Shown: positions 37,655 to 46,532 of the stretch, piece by piece
Numbering within the stretch: the first letter of the stretch is position 1
Layout of the letters: each line of letters begins with the position of its first letter
Assembly (NCBI GenBank): GCA_031399085.1
Contig: JANNOQ010000058.1
Coordinates: 14,576 to 78,575, forward strand
DNA length: 64,000 nt
Origin: R-RK-3 sp031399085
Lineage (GTDB): Bacteria; Pseudomonadota; Alphaproteobacteria; Rhizobiales; Rhodomicrobiaceae
Reading direction: 5' to 3'
Notes under the pieces: model-generated
What the model was told of the DNA's origin: nothing
What the model saw: only the letters and a program-made list of their open reading frames with translations
The model's database searches: none
Position numbers and translations under genes: made by a program

Positions 37655-37827
37655 CCCGTAATGAACCGGACATATCCGTAAAGCGACAGAGGATGCAAGC
37701 GGTTCGTGGCGGTAAGCGGCGGCTGCTTACGGAACTATCTCGAAGAAGACGCTCGATGCGATTGGGCGCGTCGGGGAAGTTGTTGGGACAGCTTCGCCCC
37801 GCCAATGACAAAAATAGGTGACACGCC

Positions 37828-40143
37828 ATGCCCTCCGAATATCTCACAGTCAAAACACCGGAAATAATTCATCGCCACCCGGCGTTTGCAATTTCAGACC
37901 TTCACAAATCTGTCACTGCCCAATTCGTTCTTGCCTTATTGTTTTCCATAATTTTTACCATTATGCCAGCCAACGCCCAGTCTGGCGTCGCCACCATGCG
38001 TCCCGGCGAGGCCCGTTCGGGCATGCTGCTGTTCAAGGCGGTCGATGAAGACCGCTATGTCCCTGCGCCGCTCGTCGGCGCCGACATCGACATCACGGTT
38101 TCAGGGCCGACCGCCCGCGCCCGGGTCACCCAGCACTTCTACAACCCCACGGACGGCTGGATCGAAGGTGTTTACGTCTATCCGCTTCCCGAAAATTCCG
38201 CCGTCGATACGCTGAAGATGGTCATCGGCGAGCGTGTCATCGTCGCCGACATCAAGGAGCGCCAGGAAGCCAAGCGCATCTTTGAGGAGGCAAAGGCGGA
38301 GGGCAAGAAGGCCGCGCTGATGGAGCAGGAGCGGCCGAACATCTTCACGAATTCGGTGGCCAATATCGGCCCCGGCGAAACGGTGATCGTGCAGATCGAA
38401 TATCAGCAGACCGTGCCGCAATCCGGCAACCGCTTCTCGCTGCGCGTGCCGCTCGTCGTCGCGCCGCGCTATAATCCCAAGCCGCTCGTGCAGACCGTCG
38501 ATTTCGGCGGCAAGGGCTGGGGCCAGATGTCGGATCCCGTGCCGGACCGCGACCGCATCGAGCCGCCGGTGCTCGACCCGCGCGAGCACCCGCCCATCAA
38601 CCCGGTGACGCTCACGGTGCGCCTTCAAGCCGGCTTCCCGCTCGGCGAGGTGAAGAGCCATTATCATGCCGTCAAGACCGAAAGCACCGGCGACGATGCG
38701 CGCATCGTCAAGCTGGATGGCGCAGTGCCCAACGATAAAGACTTCGAGCTGACTTGGGAGCCGAAGGCCGGGCAAGCGCCGTCCGCCGGCCTGTTCCACG
38801 AACGCCTCGGCGATGCCGACTATCTGCTCGCCTTCGTCACCCCGCCCGCGCTCGAACAAGCGCAACCGCCGCGCCCGCGCGAAATTATTTTCGTAATCGA
38901 CAATTCCGGTTCGATGGGTGGCACGTCGATGGCGCAGGCCAAGGCAAGCCTCCTCTATGGCTTGAAGCAGCTCAAACCCGGCGACCGGTTCAATGTCGTG
39001 CGCTTCGATGACACGATGGAGCTGCTGTTCCCCGGCGCGGTGCCAGCGGATATGGAGCATGTCGGCCAGGCCCGCAGCTTTGTCTCCCGGCTCGAAGCCA
39101 ATGGCGGCACGGAGATGGTCCCGGCCATGCGCGCGGCGCTCGTCGATAATGGCGGGACGGGAAGCGAGATGCTGCGGCAGGTGGTTTTCCTCACCGACGG
39201 CGCGATCGGCAATGAGCAGCAATTATTCGAGACCATCGCATCCGGTCTCGGGCGCTCCCGTGTCTTCATGATCGGCATCGGCTCCGCGCCGAACTCCTAT
39301 CTGATGCGCCACGCCGCCGAATTGGGGCGCGGCAGCTTCACCCACATCGGCAGCGGCGCGGAGGTGGAGGAGCGGATGCGCGCGCTGTTTAACAAGCTGG
39401 AGAAGCCGGCCGTGACCGATCTCAGCGTGAAATTCTCCGAAAGCGGCGCGGATGTGACGCCGAAGATTCTGCCCGATCTCTATGCTGGCGAAGGGCTTCA
39501 GATCGCCGCCAAGCTCGCCACGCTGGGCGGGACCGTCGAGATCAGCGGCACGATCGGCGATCAGCCGTGGACCGCAAAGCTTCCGCTCGCCCGCGCCGCC
39601 GATGGCAAGGGCCTGTCGAAATTGTGGGCGCGGGAGAAGATCGCCGACGCTGAGGTCGCGGTCACGATGGGAAAGATCAGCCAAGCGGCCGCGGATCAGC
39701 GGGTGCTGTCGCTGGCGCTTGAACATCGCCTCATCAGCCGCGTGACGAGCCTGGTTGCGGTTGACAAGACGCCGAGCCGCCCGGAGGACGCGCAACTGAC
39801 CCGCGCCGATGTGCCGCTCAACCTGCCGGCGGGTTGGGACTTCGACAAGGTGTTCGGCAAGCGCGGCGGCGAGGCCGGGCAGCCTACCCAGGACGGCGGT
39901 CCGGCTCCTTCCCCGCAACAGGATGCCTTAAAACTCGACGCCGCTTACGTCCAAAAGATCGCTGTGGCCCATCGCCCGGCGGCGGCCGACCTCAGCGCGA
40001 AGCAGACTGTCGCCAGCGTCGCCCTGCCGCAAACCGCGACGAACGCGGAACTCACTCTCTGGCTGGGCTTGCTGATCCTGCTCGCCAATCTGCCGCTGAT
40101 CCTGATCGCCCGGCGGCAGGTCAAACGCGGTTGGGAGGAGTAG
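37828..40143 (+). CDS. VIT/vWA-domain sortase target protein (TIGR03788-like)
   Basis: This 771-aa exported protein has an N-terminal hydrophobic segment (about residues 32-50), a VIT domain (VTQHFYNPTDGWIEGVYVYPLPENSAVD, residues about 90-210), and a von Willebrand A domain with the MIDAS motif DNSGSMGG (Asp358-Ser362) and later TDGAIGNE. The C-terminus carries LPQTA (733-737), a hydrophobic helix and a basic tail (RRQVKRGWEE): a complete sortase sorting signal. The adjacent sortase gene starts 6 nt after its stop, making a substrate-enzyme pair as in the known proteobacterial sortase systems. Confidence 0.92.
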   Translation: MPSEYLTVKTPEIIHRHPAFAISDLHKSVTAQFVLALLFSIIFTIMPANAQSGVATMRPGEARSGMLLFKAVDEDRYVPAPLVGADIDITVSGPTARARVTQHFYNPTDGWIEGVYVYPLPENSAVDTLKMVIGERVIVADIKERQEAKRIFEEAKAEGKKAALMEQERPNIFTNSVANIGPGETVIVQIEYQQTVPQSGNRFSLRVPLVVAPRYNPKPLVQTVDFGGKGWGQMSDPVPDRDRIEPPVLDPREHPPINPVTLTVRLQAGFPLGEVKSHYHAVKTESTGDDARIVKLDGAVPNDKDFELTWEPKAGQAPSAGLFHERLGDADYLLAFVTPPALEQAQPPRPREIIFVIDNSGSMGGTSMAQAKASLLYGLKQLKPGDRFNVVRFDDTMELLFPGAVPADMEHVGQARSFVSRLEANGGTEMVPAMRAALVDNGGTGSEMLRQVVFLTDGAIGNEQQLFETIASGLGRSRVFMIGIGSAPNSYLMRHAAELGRGSFTHIGSGAEVEERMRALFNKLEKPAVTDLSVKFSESGADVTPKILPDLYAGEGLQIAAKLATLGGTVEISGTIGDQPWTAKLPLARAADGKGLSKLWAREKIADAEVAVTMGKISQAAADQRVLSLALEHRLISRVTSLVAVDKTPSRPEDAQLTRADVPLNLPAGWDFDKVFGKRGGEAGQPTQDGGPAPSPQQDALKLDAAYVQKIAVAHRPAAADLSAKQTVASVALPQTATNAELTLWLGLLILLANLPLILIARRQVKRGWEE

Positions 40144-40149
40144 ACGGCG

Positions 40150-40800
40150 ATGCCGGCGAGCATGTCCGCCATTCGGCGAAAGCCGCCCCTGTCATCGCGG
40201 CTTGCGATGGCGGGGGCCGTCCTAGTCACCCTGACCGGCCTGGCGCTGGTTGGAAATGGCCTTGCCATCCACGCCAAGGCCATTCTCGCGCAAATTCTGC
40301 TCGACCGGGCCTTCGCCGAGAGTCTGGCGACCGGGCGTCCGGTGAAGGCCTGGTCATGGGCCGACACCTGGCCGGTCGCACGCCTCGACATTCCTCGTCT
40401 TTCGGCAAGCGCGATCATACTGAAAGGCAGCAGCGGCGAGGCGCTTGCCTTTGGCCCCGGCCATCTCGACGGCACGCCGCAGCCGGGCGAGCGCGGCACC
40501 TCGGTGATCTCGGCGCATCGCGACACGCATTTTGCCTTTCTGCGCGATGTCCGGATAGGAGACACCATCCGCGTGACCCGCGCGGATGGGATCATCGTGT
40601 GGTTCCGCATCACGGGCACGGACATCGAGCCGTGGAACGCGTCAGGGATCGACCCGCATGAAGCAGGCTATTCGCTGGTGCTATCCACCTGCTGGCCGCT
40701 GGATGCCGTGACGCGAGGAGAGTTGCGCTATCTGGTCCGCGCCGAGATGATCGGCCGGCAAATCTCGCAAGGGGTTTCGTCCGACCTGCCGCAGCTTTAG
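40150..40800 (+). CDS. Class GN (Gram-negative) sortase
   Basis: The 216-aa protein has one N-terminal membrane helix (MAGAVLVTLTGLALVGNGLAI) and a sortase fold with the catalytic residues His123 in ISAHRDTHF, Cys181 in LSTCWP and the following Arg193 in GELRYLV. PVARLDIPRLSASAIIL and FGPGHLDGTPQPGERGT are also typical. It probably cleaves the LPQTA motif of the preceding protein and joins it to an unknown acceptor in the envelope. Outer-membrane bacteria rarely have sortases. Start could also be MSAIRR (40162). Confidence 0.92.
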   Translation: MPASMSAIRRKPPLSSRLAMAGAVLVTLTGLALVGNGLAIHAKAILAQILLDRAFAESLATGRPVKAWSWADTWPVARLDIPRLSASAIILKGSSGEALAFGPGHLDGTPQPGERGTSVISAHRDTHFAFLRDVRIGDTIRVTRADGIIVWFRITGTDIEPWNASGIDPHEAGYSLVLSTCWPLDAVTRGELRYLVRAEMIGRQISQGVSSDLPQL

Positions 40801-40919
40801 GCCAAAGATCGGCCCCGCCCCCGCAAAAAAGCCGATGCGCTCATGCGTTAGGGTGACGCCGCAGATCAGGGAATTCCTCATAACGGATTGATCATCATTC
40901 GATCCCATGGAGGAGTCTT

Positions 40920-41201
40920 ATGCCCTCGTCGACCAGCATGCTCAGAATTGCTGCGCTCGTGACCGCGCTTATGGCGGTTCACTCAGCGGGAGCTGGCGAG
41001 GAAACCGGTCCGCAATTGCAAGGGGCGGTCGCACAGAACTCCACGGTCGCCGAGCTGCGCGCCGCTCCTGGCAATCCCGAGGAACAGCGGCTGCCAGTTA
41101 TCTCGACCGAGATTGGGCATGTAACAGGCGACGGTCAGCAAGGATTTGTTTCTGGCACACCAAAGGCCTGCGGCGATTCCAAAGCGGCATGTGCGCAATA
41201 G
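40920..41201 (+). CDS. Small secreted hypothetical protein
   Basis: A strong ribosome site (GGAGGAG) lies seven bases before the ATG at 40920. The 93-aa product has a signal peptide (MPSSTSMLRIAALVTALMAVHSAGA) and a short polar mature region with two cysteines near the end (KACGDSKAACAQ). No family was recognised. It may be part of the sortase locus, 119 nt downstream of the sortase stop, or independent. Confidence 0.6.
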   Translation: MPSSTSMLRIAALVTALMAVHSAGAGEETGPQLQGAVAQNSTVAELRAAPGNPEEQRLPVISTEIGHVTGDGQQGFVSGTPKACGDSKAACAQ

Positions 41202-41242
41202 CGCGTAGCGGTCAGTAGCAGGAGATCTACCCCCGCGGCGAA

Positions 41243-42142
41243 TTAAAATCGGTAAACCGCCTTCGCGGCGGCGAGCGTGTTTACATAGGCTGAGACCGTT
41301 AGGGCGATCGGATCGCAATAGCCGCCGCCTACGCCCATGCTGACTGGGACACCGCGCCCGGCGAAGGTTTCGAAGACCAGCCGGTCGCGTGCGGCGAGGC
41401 CCTCGTAGCTGAGGGCGAGGCGGCCCAGCCTGTCATGGACGAGCGGATCGACGCCGGATTGATAGAGGACCAGGTCGGGGCGGAACCCTATGACAGCGTC
41501 CAGCCCCTCATGCAGATGATGCAAATAGGCGGCGTCCTCCGTCCCGTCGGGAAGACCGATGTCCAAATCGGATAAAGCTTTGCGGAAGGGAAAATTCTTC
41601 TCGCCGTGCAAACTGAGGACGAAGACCGCAGGGTTGCCGGAGAAGATGGCGGCGTTACCGTCGCCCTGATGCACATCGAGATCGACGATGGCCACACGCT
41701 TGGCAAGGCCTTCGCCGATCGCGGTAATGGCGGCGAGTGCGAAGTCGTTGAACACACAATATCCGGAACCGAAATCGGCGTGAGCGTGATGCGTGCCGCC
41801 GGCGAGCTGGCCGGAAAAGCCGTGCTGTACAGCCGAGCGCATGGCGGCGACCGCCCCGCCCATCGTTGCCCGCGTGCGTAAAACCAGATGCGGGCTCCAG
41901 GGCATGCCGATGCGGCGCATCATATCGGCTGGGAGGGCGCCGTTCAGGAAAGCGTCGGCATAGGTAGGGGAATGCACGCGGACGATGTCGTCGCGTTCGG
42001 CCAGCGGCGAGAGGCTGAGCTGCTCGGGAGAAACAAGCGCGTCCCGCAGCAGCGCCTCGCGGGTGAGGCGATTTTTATTGCGCGGGAAACGGTGGCCGTC
42101 GGGAAGCGGGATTTCGTAGATATCGGCGTAGAAAAGCTTCAC
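41243..42142 (-). CDS. Histone deacetylase-family (acetoin utilisation/HDAC-like) amidohydrolase
   Basis: The protein shows the zinc-dependent deacetylase fold: GGTHHAHADFGSGYCVFND with the paired active-site histidines, VDLDVHQGDG with zinc-ligand Asp and His, YQSGVDPLVHDRLG with the third ligand Asp, and the GVGGGY loop. Relatives start MKLFY.D.., which supports a GTG start at 42142 (VKLFYADIYEIPLP, 299 aa), although the frame is open from an ATG at 42211. These enzymes deacetylate lysines or polyamines; substrate is not known. It converges with the small secreted gene. Confidence 0.88.
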   Translation of the reverse strand: MKLFYADIYEIPLPDGHRFPRNKNRLTREALLRDALVSPEQLSLSPLAERDDIVRVHSPTYADAFLNGALPADMMRRIGMPWSPHLVLRTRATMGGAVAAMRSAVQHGFSGQLAGGTHHAHADFGSGYCVFNDFALAAITAIGEGLAKRVAIVDLDVHQGDGNAAIFSGNPAVFVLSLHGEKNFPFRKALSDLDIGLPDGTEDAAYLHHLHEGLDAVIGFRPDLVLYQSGVDPLVHDRLGRLALSYEGLAARDRLVFETFAGRGVPVSMGVGGGYCDPIALTVSAYVNTLAAAKAVYRF

Positions 42143-42268
42143 GCTGGAGAGTTTAGCGGGTTGTGGACCCTTGGCAAAGCCGGCAGGTCGCCGCGCGTGC
42201 TCGGGCTTCATTTAACGGTCGAAATGGTGTAATTGTTTAACTCAAATTATTTGGACGGAGCGTGAACC

Positions 42269-43729
42269 ATGACACGGTCGCAGTCTGTCATCCGCATTTG
42301 TTTTATGCTGTTGATATTTGTGCTTTCCGGACCCGCTATGGCGCAGAACCAAACGGCGCTGGTGATCGGGAATTCGGCCTATCTGCATACCGACAGGCTG
42401 AATAATCCTAGAAATGACGCGACTGAAGTCGCCGCGACTCTACGGCGGCTTGGCTTCAATGTATTAGAGGGCATCGATCTTGCCAAACCGGCGATGGATG
42501 AGATCATCAAGAAGTTCGCGGTGGCGCTCGAGACCTCCGACGCCGGCCTGTTTTTTTATGCGGGCCATGGCATACAGATCAACGATCGAAACTTCCTCCT
42601 GCCCGTGGACGCTGAATTGATCAGTCCGGCGGCGCTCGAATTCGAGCTGATCCGTCTCGATCAGATTCAGGCGATCATGGAGCGTTTGACGCCGACCAAC
42701 ATTCTGATCATGGACGCCTGCCGCAACAATCCTCTCTCGCGCAACCTGGCGAAGGCCATGGGGACGCGCTCGGTCAGGATCGGCTCGGGGTTGGCGCCGA
42801 CGGAATCCGGCGCGGGGACGCTCATCGCTTATTCCACCCAGCCCGGAAGCTTGGCGCTAGACGGCGCGGGCCGGCATTCGCCCTTTGCCGAGGCGCTCCT
42901 CAAATTCATGGGCACAAAAGGCGATGATCTGTCCAGTATCTTGATCAATGTCCGCAACGACGTGATGAAGACGACCTTTGGAAAGCAAATTCCGTGGGAG
43001 CACTCGGCGCTATCGCGGAGGTTCTATTTCGCGCCGCCCGAGGCGGTGACAGAGACACGTAGTTCCCCGCCGCTGGCCCCCGACAGGACAGATGCGAGGC
43101 TTGAGCTGGAGCTTTGGACCGCTGTCAGGGACGCCAACAGCGTCCAAATGCTGAAAACCTATCTCCAACGCTATCCGCGAGGAACCTTTTCGGGCATTGC
43201 CGCGCTGAAAATTGCGGAATTGGAGAAGAAGACCGCCTCGCTTGGCCAAGCGCCGGTTGCGGCTGTTCCGCCAGCCATTGCGCCGGTGGCGGATTTGGGC
43301 GAGGCGCTGCAAAGGGAATTGAAGCGCGTCGGCTGTTACGCGGGTGCGGTGGACGGCGATTGGGGGCGGGCTTCGGAGGCCGCGCTGGCCAAGTTCGGGG
43401 CGTCGCGCGGGCGCTCCTTTGCGTCTTTGGAGGCAAATCAGACCAATCTTGAGGCGGTCGTTTCGGAGCAAGGCCGGGTCTGTCCGCTGGAATGCAGGGC
43501 TGGAAGTTTCGAGAAGGACGGCGCATGCATCGCCAAATCTCCGCCGAGGAATACCGCGCCGTCCGCCAAAAAGCGCGAACCGCAATGGGAACGCGATGAC
43601 GACGACGACGACCGACGTCCCAGGCAGCAGGTGCAGAAGAAGCAAAAGGGGCCGGTCTTCCAGCTCTGCATGGACAGCAGAAATATGATGGTGGACTGCA
43701 ACGACGGCTCTGTCACGATACGGCGCTAG
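42269..43729 (+). CDS. Secreted caspase-like (C14, metacaspase-type) protein
   Basis: This 486-aa product begins with a signal peptide (MLLIFVLSGPAMAQ). The caspase p20-like domain starts at TALVIGNSAYLHTDRLNNPRNDATEVA and holds the His-Cys dyad: His100 in FFYAGHGIQ and Cys151 in IMDACRNNP. The C-terminal third has a linker with ELELWTAVRDANSVQMLKTYLQRYPRG and a peptidoglycan-binding-like segment (LQRELKRVGCYAGAVDGDWG), then a charged low-complexity region (ERDDDDDDRRPRQQVQKKQKG) and a short Cys-containing tail. It acts in the periplasm by prediction; the substrate is unknown. Confidence 0.88.
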   Translation: MTRSQSVIRICFMLLIFVLSGPAMAQNQTALVIGNSAYLHTDRLNNPRNDATEVAATLRRLGFNVLEGIDLAKPAMDEIIKKFAVALETSDAGLFFYAGHGIQINDRNFLLPVDAELISPAALEFELIRLDQIQAIMERLTPTNILIMDACRNNPLSRNLAKAMGTRSVRIGSGLAPTESGAGTLIAYSTQPGSLALDGAGRHSPFAEALLKFMGTKGDDLSSILINVRNDVMKTTFGKQIPWEHSALSRRFYFAPPEAVTETRSSPPLAPDRTDARLELELWTAVRDANSVQMLKTYLQRYPRGTFSGIAALKIAELEKKTASLGQAPVAAVPPAIAPVADLGEALQRELKRVGCYAGAVDGDWGRASEAALAKFGASRGRSFASLEANQTNLEAVVSEQGRVCPLECRAGSFEKDGACIAKSPPRNTAPSAKKREPQWERDDDDDDRRPRQQVQKKQKGPVFQLCMDSRNMMVDCNDGSVTIRR

Positions 43730-44114
43730 CGATTGACATGCGATTGGGGTCGTTGCCGCCTCGGTCAGCTGCCGCGAGTTTTCCGTCCCGCCGTCTAGGC
43801 CAGGAATTCGCGGCGGTCGATCACAGACTGTCCCTCTGAACCAGGACATTATGTTTGACCGCGTCCTCCGGCGCGGAGCCTATTGCGATTTCCAGAACCG
43901 CATGTTCGAGGCCCCTTCCATCGTCGCATCGCGCGTCCCGTTAGCTTGACGGCTTCGCTCCAGCCATAGGCAACAAAGGCGGGCGCGAAACCGCCGGTTC
44001 AGTGGTGTCTGCGACCGAACCATGCATCGCGGGCAGGCCGTGCCTATATTGGGGGAGTGCCGCCGGTTCGGCGGCTCGCCCAAATTTGGTTGCCGAAGCT
44101 GGCGATCGATGATT
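43730..44114. other. Intergenic region before mntH, no gene seen
   Basis: I find no credible coding frame, RNA gene or repeat here. Short minus-strand frames exist (for example 43880-44083) but have no family signal and no ribosome site. Several small GC-rich inverted repeats are present (such as GCCGCCGGTTCGGCGGC at 44060-44076). The Mur-like box and mntH follow. Confidence 0.6.
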
Positions 44115-44135
44115 TATCGCAAATGATTTGCAATA
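44115..44135 (+). promoter_or_regulatory. Candidate Mur/Fur-family operator of mntH
   Basis: The core GCAAATGATTTGC (44119-44131) is a perfect palindrome and extends to 21 bp as TAT-C-core-A-ATA with one mismatched pair. In Rhizobiales the Fur homologue Mur represses manganese uptake genes such as mntH through A/T-rich palindromes with TGCAA-type halves (recalled family knowledge). The box ends 20 nt before the mntH ATG, so binding would block the promoter or leader. Confidence 0.7.
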
Positions 44136-44155
44136 GCGACTGAAGGGTTTTAACC

Positions 44156-45496
44156 ATGGATGCACGTGCGGTTGGGATCTCAGGCGGTTGGCGGCGGGAA
44201 CGCGGAGAAGCCTCGCTCTCGGACGTGCATCGCACGATCGCCGTGCGGTCCACCGGCCCGTCCTGGCGGCGCGCCGCCGCATTCGTCGGCCCCGGCTATC
44301 TTGTCGCCGTCGGCTATATGGACCCGGGCAACTGGGCGACCTCGCTCGCGGGCGGCTCAAAATTCGGCTACACGCTGCTGGTCGTCGCGCTGGTCTCCAA
44401 CATCATGGCGATCGTGCTGCAATCGCTTTGCGCGCGCCTCGCCATCGCCTCCGGCCGCGACCTCGCGCAAGCCTGCCGCGACGCGTTCCCCAAGCCCGTC
44501 GCGCTCGTCCTGTGGTTTCTGGCGGAAATCGCGATCATCGCCACCGATATCGCCGAAGTCATCGGCACCGCGATTGGCCTCAACCTGATTTTCGGCATCC
44601 CGCTCGAAATCGGCGTCGTCATCACCGCGCTCGACGTGTTCCTGATCCTCTATCTCCAGCGGCTCGGCTTTCGCTGGGTTGAAGCGCTGATCATCACGCT
44701 GCTCGGCGTCATCGCCGTGTGCTTTGCCATCCAGATCGCGCTGGCCGATCCCGATTGGGGCGCCGTCATTCGCGGCTTCGCGCCGACGACCGACATCGTC
44801 ACCAATCCGGAGATGCTGTATCTGGCGCTCGGCATTTTGGGCGCGACCGTGATGCCGCATAATCTTTATCTGCATTCGGGCATCGTGCAGACGCGCAACT
44901 ATGGCGAGAGCCTGCCCGAAAAGCGCCAGGCGCTGAAATTCGCCACCATCGACTCCACCGTCGCGCTGATGTTCGCGCTGGTCATCAACGCCTCGATCCT
45001 GATCCTTGCGGCGGCGACCTTCCACAAGACCGGGCGGCTCGACGTTGCCGAACTCGGCGAGGCGCACAATCTGCTCGCCCCGCTCTTGGGCCTCGCCATC
45101 GCGCCGACCCTGTTCGGCGTCGCGCTCCTCTGCTGCGGCATCAACTCGACCGTGACGGCGACGCTGGCCGGTCAAATCGTCATGGAGGGCTTCCTCGACA
45201 TCAAGCTGCCGCCCTGGCTGCGCCGGCTGATCACGCGCGGGATCGCCATCGTCCCGGCGTCCATCGTGACCATCTGGTACGGCGACAGCGGCACCGCGCA
45301 GCTGCTGATCCTGACGCAGGTGGTGCTGAGTTTGCAGCTCTCATTCGCGGTCTTCCCGCTGGTGATGTTCACGGCGAGCAAGGCGAAGATGGGAGCGCTG
45401 GTGGCGCCAATGTGGCTGATTGCGTTCGCGGTGGTAATCGCGGTGGTGATCGCGGGGTTGAATGTGAAGCTGCTGTTTGATTTCTTTGGGGGGTAG
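44156..45496 (+). CDS. mntH: Nramp-family divalent metal (manganese) transporter MntH
   Basis: This 446-aa protein imports Mn2+ (and Fe2+) with protons across the inner membrane. The metal-binding motif DPGN is in GYMDPGNWATSLAGGSKFGYTLL, and the second motif MPHNLYLHS of helix 6 is present. About eleven membrane segments are visible. AAGGG precedes the ATG. A palindrome of Mur/Fur type lies just upstream, which supports manganese control. It ends in TAG. Confidence 0.95.
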   Translation: MDARAVGISGGWRRERGEASLSDVHRTIAVRSTGPSWRRAAAFVGPGYLVAVGYMDPGNWATSLAGGSKFGYTLLVVALVSNIMAIVLQSLCARLAIASGRDLAQACRDAFPKPVALVLWFLAEIAIIATDIAEVIGTAIGLNLIFGIPLEIGVVITALDVFLILYLQRLGFRWVEALIITLLGVIAVCFAIQIALADPDWGAVIRGFAPTTDIVTNPEMLYLALGILGATVMPHNLYLHSGIVQTRNYGESLPEKRQALKFATIDSTVALMFALVINASILILAAATFHKTGRLDVAELGEAHNLLAPLLGLAIAPTLFGVALLCCGINSTVTATLAGQIVMEGFLDIKLPPWLRRLITRGIAIVPASIVTIWYGDSGTAQLLILTQVVLSLQLSFAVFPLVMFTASKAKMGALVAPMWLIAFAVVIAVVIAGLNVKLLFDFFGG

Positions 45497-45543
45497 GCGC
45501 GTTAAAAGTTTGAAAAACTCGAATTTTTCGATTATCTTGGGCC

Positions 45544-45795
45544 ATGGAAAAGACCGAGTTAAAACCTGCGCCGCGCGTCAGCTCATCCGAGTTCTTGAAG
45601 AGTTACGGTGCACTGTCCCGGCGCGCCCAGCGCGAGCCGGTGACGATCACCAATCATGGCCAGGATAGTCTTGTGCTGATTTCGGCGGAAGAATTCCAGC
45701 GGCTGAAGGCGATGGATACGCGGCGGGCTTATTATCCCTGGGAATTGCCGGATGAGTTGAAGCAGGCTTTGGAACAAGCCGAGCCGCCAGCCTGA
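45544..45795 (+). CDS. Phd/YefM-family antitoxin without an adjacent toxin
   Basis: The 83-aa protein matches Phd/YefM antitoxins: VSSSEFLKSYGALSRRAQREPVTITNHGQDSLVLISAEEFQRLK, where the beta-strand pattern PVTITNHGxxxLVLISxEEF is diagnostic. The C-terminal tail (YYPWELPDELKQALEQAE) is the toxin-binding part. No ParE, Doc or PIN gene follows in the same direction; downstream is a DUF4238 remnant on the other strand. It is an orphan antitoxin, or its toxin was lost. Confidence 0.85.
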   Translation: MEKTELKPAPRVSSSEFLKSYGALSRRAQREPVTITNHGQDSLVLISAEEFQRLKAMDTRRAYYPWELPDELKQALEQAEPPA

Positions 45796-45845
45796 CTGCT
45801 CAATTCGACCGCGAACTCAATAATAAATAATCAGCAGAACGTGGT

Positions 45846-46379
45846 TTAGCTTGCCCTTCGGCCGCGATGCGCCTTTAGTGAAGCGGGCAAATACCTTTCT
45901 AAGCCAAGATGGTAAGCATGATAGTCAGGGTCATCTTGTTCCGAAGTTAGCCTGTCCGTAGCTAATGTAAGCCCTTTTCGGCGAGGGCCAAATAGCCGAG
46001 CATACTCGCCCTGAAACGCCAGTAAACGGCGCCATTCAGTTTTATGGTTTTTTTGGTCCTTATATCCGGGTTGTTCCGGTTGACGTCCGTATTCATCAAA
46101 TACGTCTACGTGACCACTTTTATATTTGATAACCATTTCGCCGCTGAATATTACCGACCTTGGATCAGGCATAAATAAATATCGATCATCGAGCTTGCGC
46201 CAATGATCCGATGGCAGCTTCTTTTCTGGGTACAGCCAGTCCTCAGAGCCAGCTGCAATAAACCGCTTCGCCCGCTTTTTGATTATGAAATTAATTTGGT
46301 TGACTTCTCTTTCTGTTAGCTCGCGTCCTGTTTGTATTTCCCGAAAATCAAAAAGCCGTGCGGGGCGAAGCGGGTTTGG
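45846..46379 (-). pseudogene. DUF4238-family gene, 3-prime part, separated by element insertion
   Basis: From the left end of the mobile element the minus frame reads NPLRPARLFDFREIQTGREL and then runs to a stop at 45846 (ending LKAHRGRRAS). It has no start codon and no ribosome site of its own; the first in-frame ATG (46172) is far inside. Joined to the 5-prime part at 51188-51939 after removing the element and one target copy, the frame is continuous across the junction (RPNPN-PLRPARL). It therefore encodes the C-terminal about 175 residues of the DUF4238 protein. The short frame 45846-46172 is not an independent gene. Confidence 0.85.
46372..46379. repeat. Target-site duplication, left copy
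   Basis: GGGTTTGG, repeated at 51188-51195 on the other side of the element. Because the element termini also start with G, the duplication can be read as 6 to 8 bp; excising the element with any of these gives the same restored sequence. Confidence 0.8.
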
Positions 46380-46399
46380 GTAGTGTATCAGGTGTTTTT
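46380..46399 (+). repeat. Left terminal inverted repeat
   Basis: GTAGTGTATCAGGTGTTTTT, the exact reverse complement of 51166-51185. Two more G residues outside (46378-46379) also match the right end but may belong to the target duplication. Confidence 0.9.
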
Positions 46400-46532
46400 A
46401 TGGCCTAAATGATGGCGATTTTCTACGCGTTTGAGCCAGATTCCTACGAGCGGGTAAATCAAAATCAAATTAAAGGTTTCTCTACAAAGACCGAATAATT
46501 TACCCTCTCACGTTAAATTCGGGAGAGGTATT

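Noticed and set aside
43880..44083. Small minus-strand ORF upstream of mntH
   Set aside because: No ribosome site, no family resemblance, and composition of an incidental frame; it lies in the region expected to hold regulatory sequence.
45846..46172. Independent 108-aa minus-strand gene
   Set aside because: The reading frame continues upstream without a start to the element end and joins in phase with the DUF4238 5-prime part; it is a gene fragment.
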